The position numbers were made by a program, and so were the translations under genes. The notes beneath the pieces are model-generated. The model was not told the origin of the DNA. It saw nothing but the letters and a program-made list of their open reading frames with translations, and ran no database searches. From the NCBI RefSeq assembly GCF_000447205.1, contig NZ_AUWY01000112.1, positions 106,716 through 170,715 on the forward strand: a stretch of 64,000 bases of DNA, in the 5' to 3' direction. Within the stretch, counting starts at the first letter, position 1; each line of letters begins with the position of its first letter. The DNA comes from Sphingobium ummariense RL-3 (GTDB lineage Bacteria > Pseudomonadota > Alphaproteobacteria > Sphingomonadales > Sphingomonadaceae). This document shows, piece after piece, positions 1 through 9,514 of this stretch.

Positions 1-77
1 TTGCCGACCATGATCTGGCGGCTCTGGCGGCGGGCGATGTCCCGCCAGGGACGCAGGCCGGGATTGTGATCGGACAT
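1..77 (-). CDS. ispG: IspG, N-terminal fragment (4-hydroxy-3-methylbut-2-enyl-diphosphate synthase)
   Basis: Only the first 25 codons are inside the window, reading leftward from an ATG at 77-75. The N-terminus contains PWRDIARRQSRQIMVG, which resembles the conserved start of IspG/GcpE, the Fe-S enzyme that makes HMBPP in the non-mevalonate isoprenoid pathway. The Fe-S and substrate-binding parts lie outside. It follows the FadL-like gene on the same strand but is separated from it by an intrinsic terminator, so it is probably transcribed separately. The identification rests on one short stretch. Confidence 0.7.
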   Translation of the reverse strand, partial: MSDHNPGLRPWRDIARRQSRQIMVG

Positions 78-78
78 G

Positions 79-107
79 AAAAGGGGCTCCGTTGGCTACG
101 GAGCCCC
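79..107 (-). terminator. Intrinsic terminator of the FadL-like gene
   Basis: A 9-bp perfect stem (GGGGCTCCG at 83-91 pairing with CGGAGCCCC at 99-107) with a 7-nt loop. Read leftward it is followed by TTTT, so it should stop leftward transcripts from the porin gene just before ispG. Confidence 0.8.
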
Positions 108-129
108 CTATAGTCCTTCCCGCGTCCGG

Positions 130-1431
130 TTAGAAGCGCGCGGTGAAGGATGCGGCGACCTGGTCCGCATTGCCGGTGGTCAGGGCACGGGTCGTCGCCG
201 TGACGGTCGCGGGCGCCGGGAAATAGCTGTCCGGGCGGATGATGTTGGCCTTTTCCACGAAGGTGTGGGCGTAGGACAGGTTGAGCGCGAACGCCGGCGA
301 GATGTTCCAGGTCGCGCCGCCCGACAGCCAGACGCGGTCGCCGTCCGGCACCCGGGTGGTGAGCAGCTGGTTGTTGGTCGGCGTGCGGTCGAACATCGTG
401 CCGGCGCGCACGGTCAGGGCCGGGCTGACATCATATTCGGCGCCGGCGCTGAAGCTGTAGCTATCATGATAGTCCAGCTCCTTGATCGACGGGGAGCCGA
501 CCTCCGGCGTGATCGCGATCGCCTTGAACTTCGACCAGTTGTACCAACGCCCGGTCAGCATCGCGCGCAGCTTGGGCGTCAGGCTGTGGGTCATGCTGAC
601 GGTGACGATGTCGGGGAGGTCGAGCGGCGCGGTCGCGTCCACGGAGCCGTTGGCTGCAGCCAGTGGACCAGCGAGGCCCGAGATGGTCTGCGTGCCCGTC
701 AGGTGGTGCTTGATGCCGGACCGATAGTGAACGCCGAAATGCGTGTCGCCGGTGGTGTAGAAGATGCCCGCGTTCCAGCCGACCGACCAGTCGTCGCCCT
801 CCACCTTTGCATGGCCGTCCGCCAACAGCGGGGACAGCTGCGGCAGGGCGTTGGTCAGCGTCACCTTCACATATTGAACGTCGACGCCGCCGCCGATCGA
901 GAGATTGTCGGTGACGCGGTAGGCAGCCGACGGCTGGATATTGTAGGTCTTGAGGTCGGTATAGAGCGAGTCGTAACGGCCGAAGAAATCGTCGTCATAT
1001 TCGAGCTTCAGGCCGAAGGGCGCGTTGACTCCCAGGCCCAGCCAGAGCCGGTCGGTGATCTGCGCGCTGACATAGCCGCTGGGAATGGGAATGACGCTTT
1101 CGAACGGCTGGCCGCCATCGCCTCCCGAAACAGGCACCTGAACGGGAAGGCCCGGCACGGTGCGGGTGGTGCCGCGATTGGACTGGTGCGCGAACGCCAT
1201 GAGTGCAACGCCACCGACCGATGTCTGGATGCCCGGAAGTTCCGTCATCGCCGCGGGATTGAAGTAGATCGTTGACGGGTCGTCTGCTGCAGCGGCGCCA
1301 CCGGACAGCGCGCGGCCAGTTTCCTTGGGCGACTGTTCCTGCAGGTAGAAGCCGCCCGCGAGGGCAGGGAACGGCGCTGCGAGCGCGGCGGAAAAGGTCA
1401 GACTGGCAAGAAGGCGACGACGAAGGGGCAT
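130..1431 (-). CDS. FadL/OmpP1/TodX-family outer-membrane transporter
   Basis: 433 residues, the usual length for FadL-type porins, which let hydrophobic compounds (long-chain fatty acids, aromatics) cross the outer membrane by lateral diffusion. Residues 1-25 form a signal peptide (RRR, hydrophobic core, cleavage after ALA). The mature start GGFYLQEQS and the YFNPAAMT segment near residue 60 are family hallmarks. The protein ends in ARF, a terminal aromatic typical of beta-barrel proteins. It is a single-gene unit with a terminator directly downstream. The substrate cannot be told from sequence. Confidence 0.88.
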   Translation of the reverse strand: MPLRRRLLASLTFSAALAAPFPALAGGFYLQEQSPKETGRALSGGAAAADDPSTIYFNPAAMTELPGIQTSVGGVALMAFAHQSNRGTTRTVPGLPVQVPVSGGDGGQPFESVIPIPSGYVSAQITDRLWLGLGVNAPFGLKLEYDDDFFGRYDSLYTDLKTYNIQPSAAYRVTDNLSIGGGVDVQYVKVTLTNALPQLSPLLADGHAKVEGDDWSVGWNAGIFYTTGDTHFGVHYRSGIKHHLTGTQTISGLAGPLAAANGSVDATAPLDLPDIVTVSMTHSLTPKLRAMLTGRWYNWSKFKAIAITPEVGSPSIKELDYHDSYSFSAGAEYDVSPALTVRAGTMFDRTPTNNQLLTTRVPDGDRVWLSGGATWNISPAFALNLSYAHTFVEKANIIRPDSYFPAPATVTATTRALTTGNADQVAASFTARF

Positions 1432-1858
1432 GGCAGATCCTCTGCTTGTTCTTTTGCTGTTCGGGCCGGAAGGCGCGTACAGAACGCGTTATCAGGCCCT
1501 TGGAGCCGCGGAACTATGCCCCGACAGGGTTAAAATCCAGTGTTCCGGAAACGCCAAGGCCCGCCCAGGGAGCGCTACACCATGGTTATCGACCCATGGA
1601 CGCTACGGCAGGGAAGCCCTGTGCGGATATGCCACAGTTGACAAAAAAAAGCCGTCCTGGTGGACGGCTTTGGAAGTTTTTAGGAGAGGATGCCTGAAAG
1701 GCCCGTTCCTTTTGCGGTGCAGCGTCCCACGCCGCAAATGCGAAACGGACACCCATGATTGCATGAAACGCAATCGTCACGGAATCGTAAGCTTTCCGTA
1801 AGGGAAAATGAAATCAGAAAACTGTTAGCGCTATCATCATTGATGGCCTTCGAGCGGT
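1432..1858. other. 427-bp intergenic region, possible leftward small RNA
   Basis: No convincing coding sequence. It separates the FadL-like gene from pgmG, both leftward. It contains an intrinsic terminator facing left (1643-1670). Reading leftward, about 180 nt precede that terminator, including a further short inverted repeat (TTGCGG...CCGCAA around 1710-1740). This would fit either a long pgmG 3' UTR or a separate small RNA. I could not identify a clear promoter. Confidence 0.35.
1643..1670 (-). terminator. Intrinsic terminator, leftward
   Basis: Perfect 9-bp stem (AAGCCGTCC at 1649-1657, GGACGGCTT at 1662-1670) with a 4-nt loop, followed in the leftward direction by a run of eight or more T. 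It is a strong canonical terminator about 190 bp downstream of the pgmG stop codon. Confidence 0.85.
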
Positions 1859-3238
1859 TCAATCGACCGGATCGCCCATCCGAATCGCCGAATCAGCAAG
1901 GCAGGATTCGATTCGCGCCACCAGCGTCGCAAGCGCCTGAGGGCTGTGCCCCTCGGCCCGCGCCACCAGCATCGCCTGCGTATGGGAAGCCCGAAGCAAC
2001 CACCATCCCGCCTCCGTCGTGACGCGTACACCATCCGTCATGTCCACATCCTCACCCGACGCGAGCAGCCTGGCGCGAACCTCTTCCATCACGGCGAATT
2101 TGCGCTGTTCGGGCACAGGAAAGCGCAGTTCCGGGGTGTTGAAGAGATCCGGCAATTCGTCGCGCAAGGCGGTGACGCTGCGGCCGAGCCGGGTGGCCGC
2201 ACGGATCAGGCGCACCGCGGCGTAAAGCCCGTCGTCAAAGCCGTAATAATCGTCCGCGAAGAACAGGTGCCCGGTCATCTCGCCGCCCAGCGGGCTGCCG
2301 ATCTGCTTCATTCTGGACTTGATGTGGCTGTGTCCAGTCTTCCACATCACCGGGTCTCCTCCCAGCGCGGTGATCCGGTCGAAAACCATCCGGCTGGTCT
2401 TCACATCGGCCACAATGCTGGCGCCGGGCCGGTCGCGCAGCACCGGCTCGACGAGAATCGCCAGGATCTGATCGCCCCAGAGGATGCGCCCCTTCGCGTC
2501 GACGACGCCGATCCGGTCGCCATCCCCGTCGAAGGCCACGCCGAAATCGAGCTTCTTGTCCGCGACCACAGCGCGCAGATCGGCAAGGTTCCGTTCCTCG
2601 CTGGGATCGGGATGATGATGGGGAAAATGACCGTCCACATCGGTGAAGAGCAGGTGATGCTCACCCGGCAGCAGCTTCGCGAGCTCCTCGACCACCGGCC
2701 CGGCCGCGCCGTTCCCGGCGTCCCAGGCGATCCGGTAGGCGGCGCCGTCGAAACCCTGCACCAGACGCGCCGCATAGCGGTCGAGAATGTCGACGCGCTC
2801 GACGCGCCCCTGCCCTTCCAGCCAGTCGCCGGTCGCCGCCATCGCGCCAAGGCGCTGGATGTCCTCGCCGAAAAAGGGACTGTGCTGGTGCACCAGCTTG
2901 AAGCCGTTGTGATCGCCGGGATTATGGCTGCCGGTCACCTGAATGCCGCCATCGACCTGCAGCACCGCCTCGGCATAATAGAGCATCGGCGTGGGACCAA
3001 GGCCGATCCGCAGAACCTGGACGCCGCTTTCCACCAGCCCGGCGACGAGCGCGGATTCGAGCTGCGGAGAACTCAGCCGCCCGTCATAGCCGACCGCCAC
3101 CCCCGCGCCGCCACCCCGGCGGACGATCGTGCCGAAGCTGCGCCCCAGCGCATGGGCGTCCGCCTCTCCCAGGGTCCGGCCGACAATGCCGCGCATGTCA
3201 TATTCGCGCAGAAGGCTGGGATCGAAGCGATGGGCCAT
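1859..3238 (-). CDS. pgmG: Bifunctional phosphomannomutase/phosphoglucomutase
   Basis: 459 residues, matching the AlgC/PgmG class of alpha-D-phosphohexomutases that interconvert hexose 1- and 6-phosphates and supply sugar nucleotides for LPS and exopolysaccharide. Visible motifs in order: active-site phosphoserine loop TGSHNP (Ser104), Mg-binding DGDGDR (237-242), sugar-binding GEMTGH (319-324), and a C-terminal phosphate-binding region. Sphingomonads use PgmG in gellan-type polymer synthesis, which is why I use that symbol; manB/algC would be equivalent names. Transcribed alone, 30 bp after the J-domain gene on the same strand, so it may belong to the mipZ unit. Confidence 0.9.
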   Translation of the reverse strand: MAHRFDPSLLREYDMRGIVGRTLGEADAHALGRSFGTIVRRGGGAGVAVGYDGRLSSPQLESALVAGLVESGVQVLRIGLGPTPMLYYAEAVLQVDGGIQVTGSHNPGDHNGFKLVHQHSPFFGEDIQRLGAMAATGDWLEGQGRVERVDILDRYAARLVQGFDGAAYRIAWDAGNGAAGPVVEELAKLLPGEHHLLFTDVDGHFPHHHPDPSEERNLADLRAVVADKKLDFGVAFDGDGDRIGVVDAKGRILWGDQILAILVEPVLRDRPGASIVADVKTSRMVFDRITALGGDPVMWKTGHSHIKSRMKQIGSPLGGEMTGHLFFADDYYGFDDGLYAAVRLIRAATRLGRSVTALRDELPDLFNTPELRFPVPEQRKFAVMEEVRARLLASGEDVDMTDGVRVTTEAGWWLLRASHTQAMLVARAEGHSPQALATLVARIESCLADSAIRMGDPVD

Positions 3239-3267
3239 GCTGTCTCCTCCCCCGTCATTCCGTCCCG

Positions 3268-3711
3268 TCAGCCCGGGCCGGTCCCGTCGCGCACCGCCAG
3301 TTCGGCAAGCAGCAGGTCGCGCGCGGCGTTGATCTGGGCGGCCAACGCCTCGGTTCCACCCCTGTCAGGATGAACCGAGGCAATCAGCCGCCGATGCGCG
3401 GCGCGGATCGCCTGGGCATCGGCGTCGACGGGCAGGCCAAGCAGCGCGCGCGCCTCCACGATACGGGTATTTTCCGGGGGAGCGACGGCTTTCCGCCTCG
3501 GCTTGCTCCGACCCCTGCCCTGCGTCGCGAGGAAGAAGGCGGCGCCGATGACCAGCGGCGCGCCGAGCATCGGCTTGCCCTTTGCCGCCAGCACCGCGCC
3601 CACCAGCGCAGCGCCCCAAGCCATGCCGTCCCTTGCACTCATGCGTTGCAGCCGTCCCGTCCAGATGAGCCAGCCCGCAAGGCCGGCCAGTAGCAGGGCG
3701 AGCAATCCCAT
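3268..3711 (-). CDS. Membrane-anchored J-domain protein
   Basis: 147 residues. One to three hydrophobic segments fill residues 2-20 and about 30-64. A basic linker follows, then a short C-terminal J domain (about 83-140) with the HPD tripeptide at 114-116 that stimulates DnaK ATPase. This anchor-then-J-domain layout resembles TIM14-type proteins in alphaproteobacteria and probably recruits DnaK to the inner membrane. The start codon shares one base with the mipZ stop codon (TGATG), so translation of the two is likely coupled. The client is unknown. Confidence 0.75.
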   Translation of the reverse strand: MGLLALLLAGLAGWLIWTGRLQRMSARDGMAWGAALVGAVLAAKGKPMLGAPLVIGAAFFLATQGRGRSKPRRKAVAPPENTRIVEARALLGLPVDADAQAIRAAHRRLIASVHPDRGGTEALAAQINAARDLLLAELAVRDGTGPG

Positions 3712-4514
3712 CAGGCGCCGATCATGTCCATCGTCGCGACATCGGCACGCGACGGCAAGGCGAGGCCCGAGACCATCTCGCGCAGTTCCTGCCGCGCGGC
3801 GACATGGCTGATGCCGAGATCGCCGAGTTGGCCCTTGTCGAGCAGGGTGAGGCCCGAGGGGAAGAGTTCGCGATAGATGACTCGTTCCGAAAGGCCGGGG
3901 ATGACCCGGAAACCGACGCGGCGCGACAGTTCCATCAGCGCGTCGCCCACCCGCTTCTTGTTGCGGGCGTCATGGTGCTGGACGCGGTTGCGCAGCACCA
4001 CCCAGTCGATCGACACGCCGTCCGCCTTCGCGCGGGTCTTGCGCGCCTCGAAGATCAGTTCCGAATAGAAAGACAGGCGGCGGACCTTGAAGGTTTCGGC
4101 ATCGACCTGGCCGATCAGGTCGAAATCGACGAAGCTGTCGTTCATCGGCGTGACCAGCGTGTGGGCGCGGGTCGCCATGTGGCGGGCGAACACGTCGTCG
4201 CGGCCGGGCGTATCGACGATCAGGAAATCCCGGCCCTCGCCGACCGCCGCCGCTTCGGCCTCCAGCGCCTCGAGGCTGTCGCCCTTCAGCACCGCATAGT
4301 CGGGCATGGCGAGGTCAATGCCGCGCCGGCGTGCGGTTTCGGCACGGTTTTCCATATAGCGGGTAACGGTGCGCTGACGGGGATCGAGGTCGAGCAGGCC
4401 GACGCGGTGGCCGAGCGTTGCGAGCGCGACCGCCGTGTGCACGGCAGTCGTCGACTTGCCGGTGCCGCCCTTCTCATTGGCGAAGACGATATGATGCGGT
4501 TGGGCGTTCGCCAT
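3711..4514 (-). CDS. mipZ: MipZ, division-plane positioning ATPase
   Basis: 267 residues, ParA/MinD superfamily. The deviant Walker A KGGTGKST is at residues 15-22, followed by LLDLDPRQRT and a later VDTPGRDD motif. The DLDPRQRT plus RYMENR stretch resembles Caulobacter MipZ rather than chromosomal ParA. MipZ forms bipolar gradients through contact with ParB at parS and blocks FtsZ assembly near the poles, linking segregation to septum placement. parAB and parS-like sites are present about 40 kb away in this window. It heads a leftward unit with the J-domain gene and is divergent from panC, 110 bp away. Confidence 0.88.
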   Translation of the reverse strand: MANAQPHHIVFANEKGGTGKSTTAVHTAVALATLGHRVGLLDLDPRQRTVTRYMENRAETARRRGIDLAMPDYAVLKGDSLEALEAEAAAVGEGRDFLIVDTPGRDDVFARHMATRAHTLVTPMNDSFVDFDLIGQVDAETFKVRRLSFYSELIFEARKTRAKADGVSIDWVVLRNRVQHHDARNKKRVGDALMELSRRVGFRVIPGLSERVIYRELFPSGLTLLDKGQLGDLGISHVAARQELREMVSGLALPSRADVATMDMIGA

Positions 4515-4624
4515 CGGACCGTAAGTACCCCGTTGCTTGTCGCATTGATTCTTGACCGCCAGGCCGCGCCGTGCCTTAGCGATCGTCCCCTTTTCGAGAT
4601 GCCCTTATCGGAGCCCTTCCTCCC

Positions 4625-5466
<842 letters not shown>

Positions 5467-5470
<4 letters not shown>

Positions 5471-5907
5471 AAGGGCTTTACGATCACCGCGATGACGATC
5501 ACCGCGGCGGCGACGCCCGGAATCTCGTTCAGCAGCCGCAGCTGTCGGTCGGTGAGCGGGCGCTCGCCCTTTGCCAGCTTCTTCACATAGCCCGCAATCC
5601 AGCCATGATAGCCCGAGAGGGCGAGGACGAAGAGCAGCTTCAGGTGGAACCAGCCGAAATGCCAGGCGCCAATCTCCACCATCAGCATCAGGCCGAAGAC
5701 CCACACCAGCGTCAGCGACGGGTTGAGGATGATCTTGAGCAGCCGCGCCTCCCGCTCGATCCAGCGTTTGTCCTCGGGCGAGCCGGGCACGGTTTCCTGA
5801 TGATAGACGAAGAAGCGCGGCATCATGAACAGGCCCGCCATCAGGAAGATGACGAAGATCACATGGGCGGCCTTTACCCAGAGATAGGCGGCACCGAGCC
5901 AGGGCAT
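5467..5907 (-). CDS. hemJ: HemJ, protoporphyrinogen IX oxidase
   Basis: 146 residues (147 if the in-frame GTG at 5910 is used), the size of HemJ/UPF0093, an integral membrane enzyme oxidising protoporphyrinogen IX to protoporphyrin IX in many alphaproteobacteria that lack HemG/HemY. The four predicted membrane segments, the N-terminal AAHVIFVIFLMAG with its conserved His and the WFHLKL segment with its conserved Lys fit the family. The ATG at 5907 overlaps the hemE stop (TGATG), so hemE-hemJ form a coupled haem-synthesis pair. Confidence 0.88.
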
Positions 5908-6968
5908 CACGGAATCTCCCTCTGCCGCACATAGCTAATGAGCGCGTCGACATGGTCAATGGGGGTGTCGGGCAGGATGCCATGGCCGAGGTTGAAAATA
6001 TGCGGCCGGCCGGCGAAGGCGCCGCGGATCGAGTCCACCGCCTGCCGCATCGCGTCGCCGCCCGCGATCAGGGCGAGCGGGTCGAGGTTGCCCTGCACCG
6101 GAAGCCCTTTCGGCAGGACCTGGTGCGCCCAGTGCGGATCGACGGTCTCATCGACGCCGACCGCATCGACGCCTGTGCCGCGGGCATAAGCGGCGAGCTT
6201 CGCGCCCGCGCCCTTGGGAAAGCCGATCACCGGAATATCGGGGTGCAGCGCCTTGAGCTTACGGACGATCCGGGCATTGGGCTCGATCACCCATCGCTCG
6301 AACTGGAGCGGCGAAAGGCTGCCGGCCCAGCTGTCGAAAAGCTGCACTGCCTCCACGCCCGCATCGATCTGGCCGCAGAGATAGGTGACGGTCGCGTCGA
6401 CGATGGCGTCGATGATCGCGCCGAAGCGGGCCGGATCGCCATAGGCAAGGCGGCGGGCGGCGCCCTGGTCCTTGCTGCCCTGACCCGCCACCATATAGGT
6501 CGCGATGGTCCAGGGGCTTCCCGCGAAGCCGAGGAAGGTGACCGACGGGTCGAGCGCGGCCTTCACCTGGCGCACCGTTTCATAGACCGCGTCGAAGCGG
6601 GTGAAGTCGGGGACGAGGGCTGACAGATCGGTCGCGTCCAGCGTCGGTGCGAGGCGCGGCCCCTCCCCCGTTTCGAACCAGAGATGCTGGCCCATGGCAT
6701 AGGGCACGATCAGGATGTCGGAAAAGAGGATGGCGCCATCGAAGCCGAAGCGGCGCAATGGCTGGAGCGTGACCTCTGCCGCAGCGGCGCTGTCATAGAC
6801 GAGTTCCAGGAACCCACCCTTCTGCGCCCGCAGCGCGCGATATTCGGGCAGGTAGCGTCCCGCCTGGCGCATGAGCCACATTGGCGGCACGGCCGGCACC
6901 TTGCCCTGCAGGACGGACAGGAGCGGTTTTCCCGGAAGCGTGGCCGGCTGAACGGAAGGACCCGACAT
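5907..6968 (-). CDS. hemE: Uroporphyrinogen decarboxylase
   Basis: 353 residues from the ATG at 6968, the expected length. The open frame extends further upstream, but that extension is unlike HemE. The enzyme removes four acetate carboxylates from uroporphyrinogen III to give coproporphyrinogen III. The N-terminal signature MRQAGRYLPEYR (about 33-44) holds the substrate-binding arginines, and ILFSDILIVPYAMG supplies the catalytic Asp. It is transcribed leftward away from the putative origin, the arrangement seen at Caulobacter Cori, and is coupled to hemJ. Confidence 0.95.
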   Translation of the reverse strand: MSGPSVQPATLPGKPLLSVLQGKVPAVPPMWLMRQAGRYLPEYRALRAQKGGFLELVYDSAAAAEVTLQPLRRFGFDGAILFSDILIVPYAMGQHLWFETGEGPRLAPTLDATDLSALVPDFTRFDAVYETVRQVKAALDPSVTFLGFAGSPWTIATYMVAGQGSKDQGAARRLAYGDPARFGAIIDAIVDATVTYLCGQIDAGVEAVQLFDSWAGSLSPLQFERWVIEPNARIVRKLKALHPDIPVIGFPKGAGAKLAAYARGTGVDAVGVDETVDPHWAHQVLPKGLPVQGNLDPLALIAGGDAMRQAVDSIRGAFAGRPHIFNLGHGILPDTPIDHVDALISYVRQREIP

Positions 6969-7257
6969 GGACTCTCTTAATATAAGATTCTGAAAAAGGA
7001 TGATGGAGATAGTAGCGCGGTTGGCAGCGGGGTTTATGCGCTGTGCCCGGATTTGCCAACAGCTTGACTCCGGAAGGGGGCTGATTCCCGAATGAGTCAT
7101 CATCCTCGTCCACGCAATCCACAGGCTGTGGATGGAATCGCCCGGCTGTGGGAGGCCTGTGGACAAGAATCCGGTGAATGTGGAGCGGAAACGGACGGTG
7201 ATTTCGTCCGCACCCGATCCCTTGCTTTATCCACAGCCTGCTCACAAAACTGTCATC
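6969..7257. other. Putative chromosomal replication origin (oriC)
   Basis: A 289-bp gap between divergent hemE and a DUF299 gene, the position of oriC in Caulobacter and Rickettsia. It holds a perfect DnaA box TTATCCACA (7227-7235), TGTGGACAA (7158-7166; reverse complement one mismatch from consensus), and a perfect inverted pair ATCCACA/TGTGGAT separated by 3 bp (7117-7133). The hemE-proximal side (about 6975-7015) is locally A+T-rich and could be the unwinding element. Gene polarity switches here. I could not compute GC skew. Confidence 0.82.
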
Positions 7258-8076
7258 ATGTCCCGCATTCACCTGCACCTGCTTTCGGATTCCACCGGCG
7301 AGACGCTGGAGAATATCGCGAAGGCGGCGATCGGGCTGTTCGAGAATGTCGAGGCGATCCGCCATTTCTGGCCCATGGTGCGATCCGAAGTCCATTTGGA
7401 CCGCATCATGGAGGAGATCGCTGCCAATCCGGGCTTGGTGCTCTTCACCCTTACCAACCATCCGCTGCGGCGGCGGCTGGAGGCGCGATGCCGGGCGCTG
7501 GGCCTGCCCCATGTCGCCGCGCTGGACGGGGTGGCGGACGCCCTATCCAACATATTGGGGCAGGAAACCCGCACCCGGCCGGGGCGCAAGCACATCCTGG
7601 ACGAAGCCTATTTCGCGCGGATCGAAGCGATCCAGTTCACTATCGCCCATGACGACGGCGTCGGGCACGAGAATTGGGAGGAAGCCGACATCGTGCTGGC
7701 CGGCGTGTCGCGCGCATCGAAGACGCCCACCTCCATCTACCTCGCCAATCGTGGGTACAAGACCGCCAATATCCCGCTGGTGCCGCAATCGCCGCCGCCG
7801 CGCACCCTCTTCACGCTCAAGCATCCGATGGTGGTCGGGCTGACCGTCAGTTCGGAGCGGCTGATCCAGATCCGGCGAAACCGGCTACTGTCGCTGAATC
7901 AGGCGCCCGAGACCAGCTATGTCGACAGCGACAAGGTGCAGGAGGAGCTGGCCTTTGCGCGGCGGATGTTCGCCGACAATGGCTGGCCGGTGATCGATAT
8001 GACCCGGCGGTCGATCGAGGAAGCGGCGGCGGCGATCATCAACCTGTTCAACGACCGGGTGCTGGCAGAAGGGTAG
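7258..8076 (+). CDS. PPDK/PEP synthase regulatory protein (DUF299 bifunctional kinase-pyrophosphorylase)
   Basis: 272 residues from the ATG at 7258. The frame stays open upstream, but conserved sequence begins with MSRIHLHLLSDSTGETLE. DUF299 proteins reversibly phosphorylate pyruvate phosphate dikinase or PEP synthase on a threonine, using ADP for inactivation and phosphate for activation. The P-loop-like GVSRASKT is at 149-156. This is the RP001-type gene that borders oriC in Caulobacter-like origins. It starts a rightward run with maf (5-bp gap), aroE and coaE. Confidence 0.88.
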   Translation: MSRIHLHLLSDSTGETLENIAKAAIGLFENVEAIRHFWPMVRSEVHLDRIMEEIAANPGLVLFTLTNHPLRRRLEARCRALGLPHVAALDGVADALSNILGQETRTRPGRKHILDEAYFARIEAIQFTIAHDDGVGHENWEEADIVLAGVSRASKTPTSIYLANRGYKTANIPLVPQSPPPRTLFTLKHPMVVGLTVSSERLIQIRRNRLLSLNQAPETSYVDSDKVQEELAFARRMFADNGWPVIDMTRRSIEEAAAAIINLFNDRVLAEG

Positions 8077-8081
8077 GACGC

Positions 8082-8678
8082 ATGACCATCATCCTGGCGT
8101 CGCAGAGCGCGAGTCGGCGGGCGCTGCTGGAAGCGGCGGGCGTGCCGTTCGAGGCGATGTCGCCCGGCGTGGACGAGGAGGCGGCGAAGGAGGCGCTGCG
8201 AGCGGACGGGCTGGACGCGCGGGCGCTGGCCGATGCGCTGGCGGAGCTGAAGGCGCTGCGGGTGTCGCGCCGCGTGCCGGGCGCGCTGGTGCTGGGCTGC
8301 GACCAGACGCTGAGCCTGGAAGACGGCACCATGATCGACAAGGCGGTCGACAGGGCGGACGCGGAGCGCATCCTGCGGTTGTTGTCGGGGCGGGTCCATC
8401 ATCTCCACAGCGCGGCAGTGATGGCGCTGAACGGGGAGCCGGTCTGGCGCCATGTCGAACGGGTGCGGATGACGGTGCGGCCGCTGTCGGAGGATTTCAT
8501 CCGCACCTATCTGGACGGCGATTGGGACGAATGCCGCTGGTGCGTCGGCTGCTACCGGATCGAAGGCCCGGGCGCGCAGCTCTTCGCGAAGGTGGAGGGC
8601 AGCCAGTTCGCGATTCAGGGCCTGCCCTTGCTGCCGCTGCTTGACTTTCTGCGCGTGCGGGGCGTTCTGGCGGCATGA
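8082..8678 (+). CDS. maf: Maf-like nucleotide pyrophosphatase
   Basis: 198 residues from the ATG at 8082; the longer open frame upstream lies inside the previous gene. Maf/YceF-type enzymes hydrolyse non-canonical or modified nucleoside triphosphates to monophosphates. LASQSASRRALLEAAG at the N-terminus is the family signature, and GCDQTLSLEDG supplies the acidic catalytic loop. The stop overlaps the aroE start by four bases (ATGA). Confidence 0.9.
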   Translation: MTIILASQSASRRALLEAAGVPFEAMSPGVDEEAAKEALRADGLDARALADALAELKALRVSRRVPGALVLGCDQTLSLEDGTMIDKAVDRADAERILRLLSGRVHHLHSAAVMALNGEPVWRHVERVRMTVRPLSEDFIRTYLDGDWDECRWCVGCYRIEGPGAQLFAKVEGSQFAIQGLPLLPLLDFLRVRGVLAA

Positions 8679-9514
8679 GCGAGACCCTTCCCTATGCCCC
8701 ACTCCCCTATGCCGAAGTGATCGGCGACCCGATCGCGCACAGCAAATCGCCGCTGATCCATAATTTCTGGCTGGAGAAGCTGGATATCGAGGCGGAGTAT
8801 CGCAAGACGCATGTGACACCGGACGGACTGGCCGCCTATTTCCTCGCGCGGCGGGCCGATCCCGACTGGCTGGGATGTAACGTCACCATTCCGCACAAGA
8901 TCGCGGTGATGGACTATACCGACGATCCGGGCGGCGTGCGCGAGCGGATCGGCGCGATGAACACGATTGCCAGCGAGACCGGCGGGCCGCTGATCGGCAC
9001 CAATACCGATGCGGGCGGGTTCCTTCAGCCGCTGCTGCGCGACAAGTGGAAGGGCGACAGCGCCCTGCTGGTCGGCGCGGGAGGGGCAGCGCGGGCGATC
9101 CTGTTCGCGCTGGCGAGCCTGGGCGTGACCGACATCACCGTCATGGCGCGTGATCCGGCCAAGGGGCAGGCGCTGCTCGACCGGGCGGGGGTGAAGGGCC
9201 GGACGATCGGGATGGATTCACCGCTTCCCGCCGTCGACCTGCTGGTCAACAGCAGCCCGCTGGGCATGGTCGGGCAACCGGACCTGGATCTGGATCTGGC
9301 GCCGCTGCCCGAGACTGCCACCGTGTACGACATCGTCTATGTCCCGCTGGAAACCGGGCTTCTCAAGGCTGCGCGGGCGCGGGGACTGCGCACGCTCGAC
9401 GGCCTCGAGATGCTGATTGGACAGGCTGCGCTCGCCTTCGATATCTTCTTCGATGCCGAAGCGCCGCGCGAGCATGACGAGGAATTGCGGGCGCTGCTCA
9501 CCCGCGAGGCATGA
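8675..9514 (+). CDS. aroE: Shikimate dehydrogenase (NADP+)
   Basis: 279 residues, standard length. It reduces 3-dehydroshikimate to shikimate in aromatic amino-acid synthesis. Substrate-site HSKSP (about 22-26), catalytic Lys in NVTIPHK (Lys75), catalytic Asp in NTDAGGF (about 110-116) and the NADP-binding VGAGGAARAI loop are all present. Both ends overlap neighbours by 4 bp, indicating a translationally coupled maf-aroE-coaE run, the same order as beside Caulobacter oriC. Confidence 0.95.
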   Translation: MSETLPYAPLPYAEVIGDPIAHSKSPLIHNFWLEKLDIEAEYRKTHVTPDGLAAYFLARRADPDWLGCNVTIPHKIAVMDYTDDPGGVRERIGAMNTIASETGGPLIGTNTDAGGFLQPLLRDKWKGDSALLVGAGGAARAILFALASLGVTDITVMARDPAKGQALLDRAGVKGRTIGMDSPLPAVDLLVNSSPLGMVGQPDLDLDLAPLPETATVYDIVYVPLETGLLKAARARGLRTLDGLEMLIGQAALAFDIFFDAEAPREHDEELRALLTREA

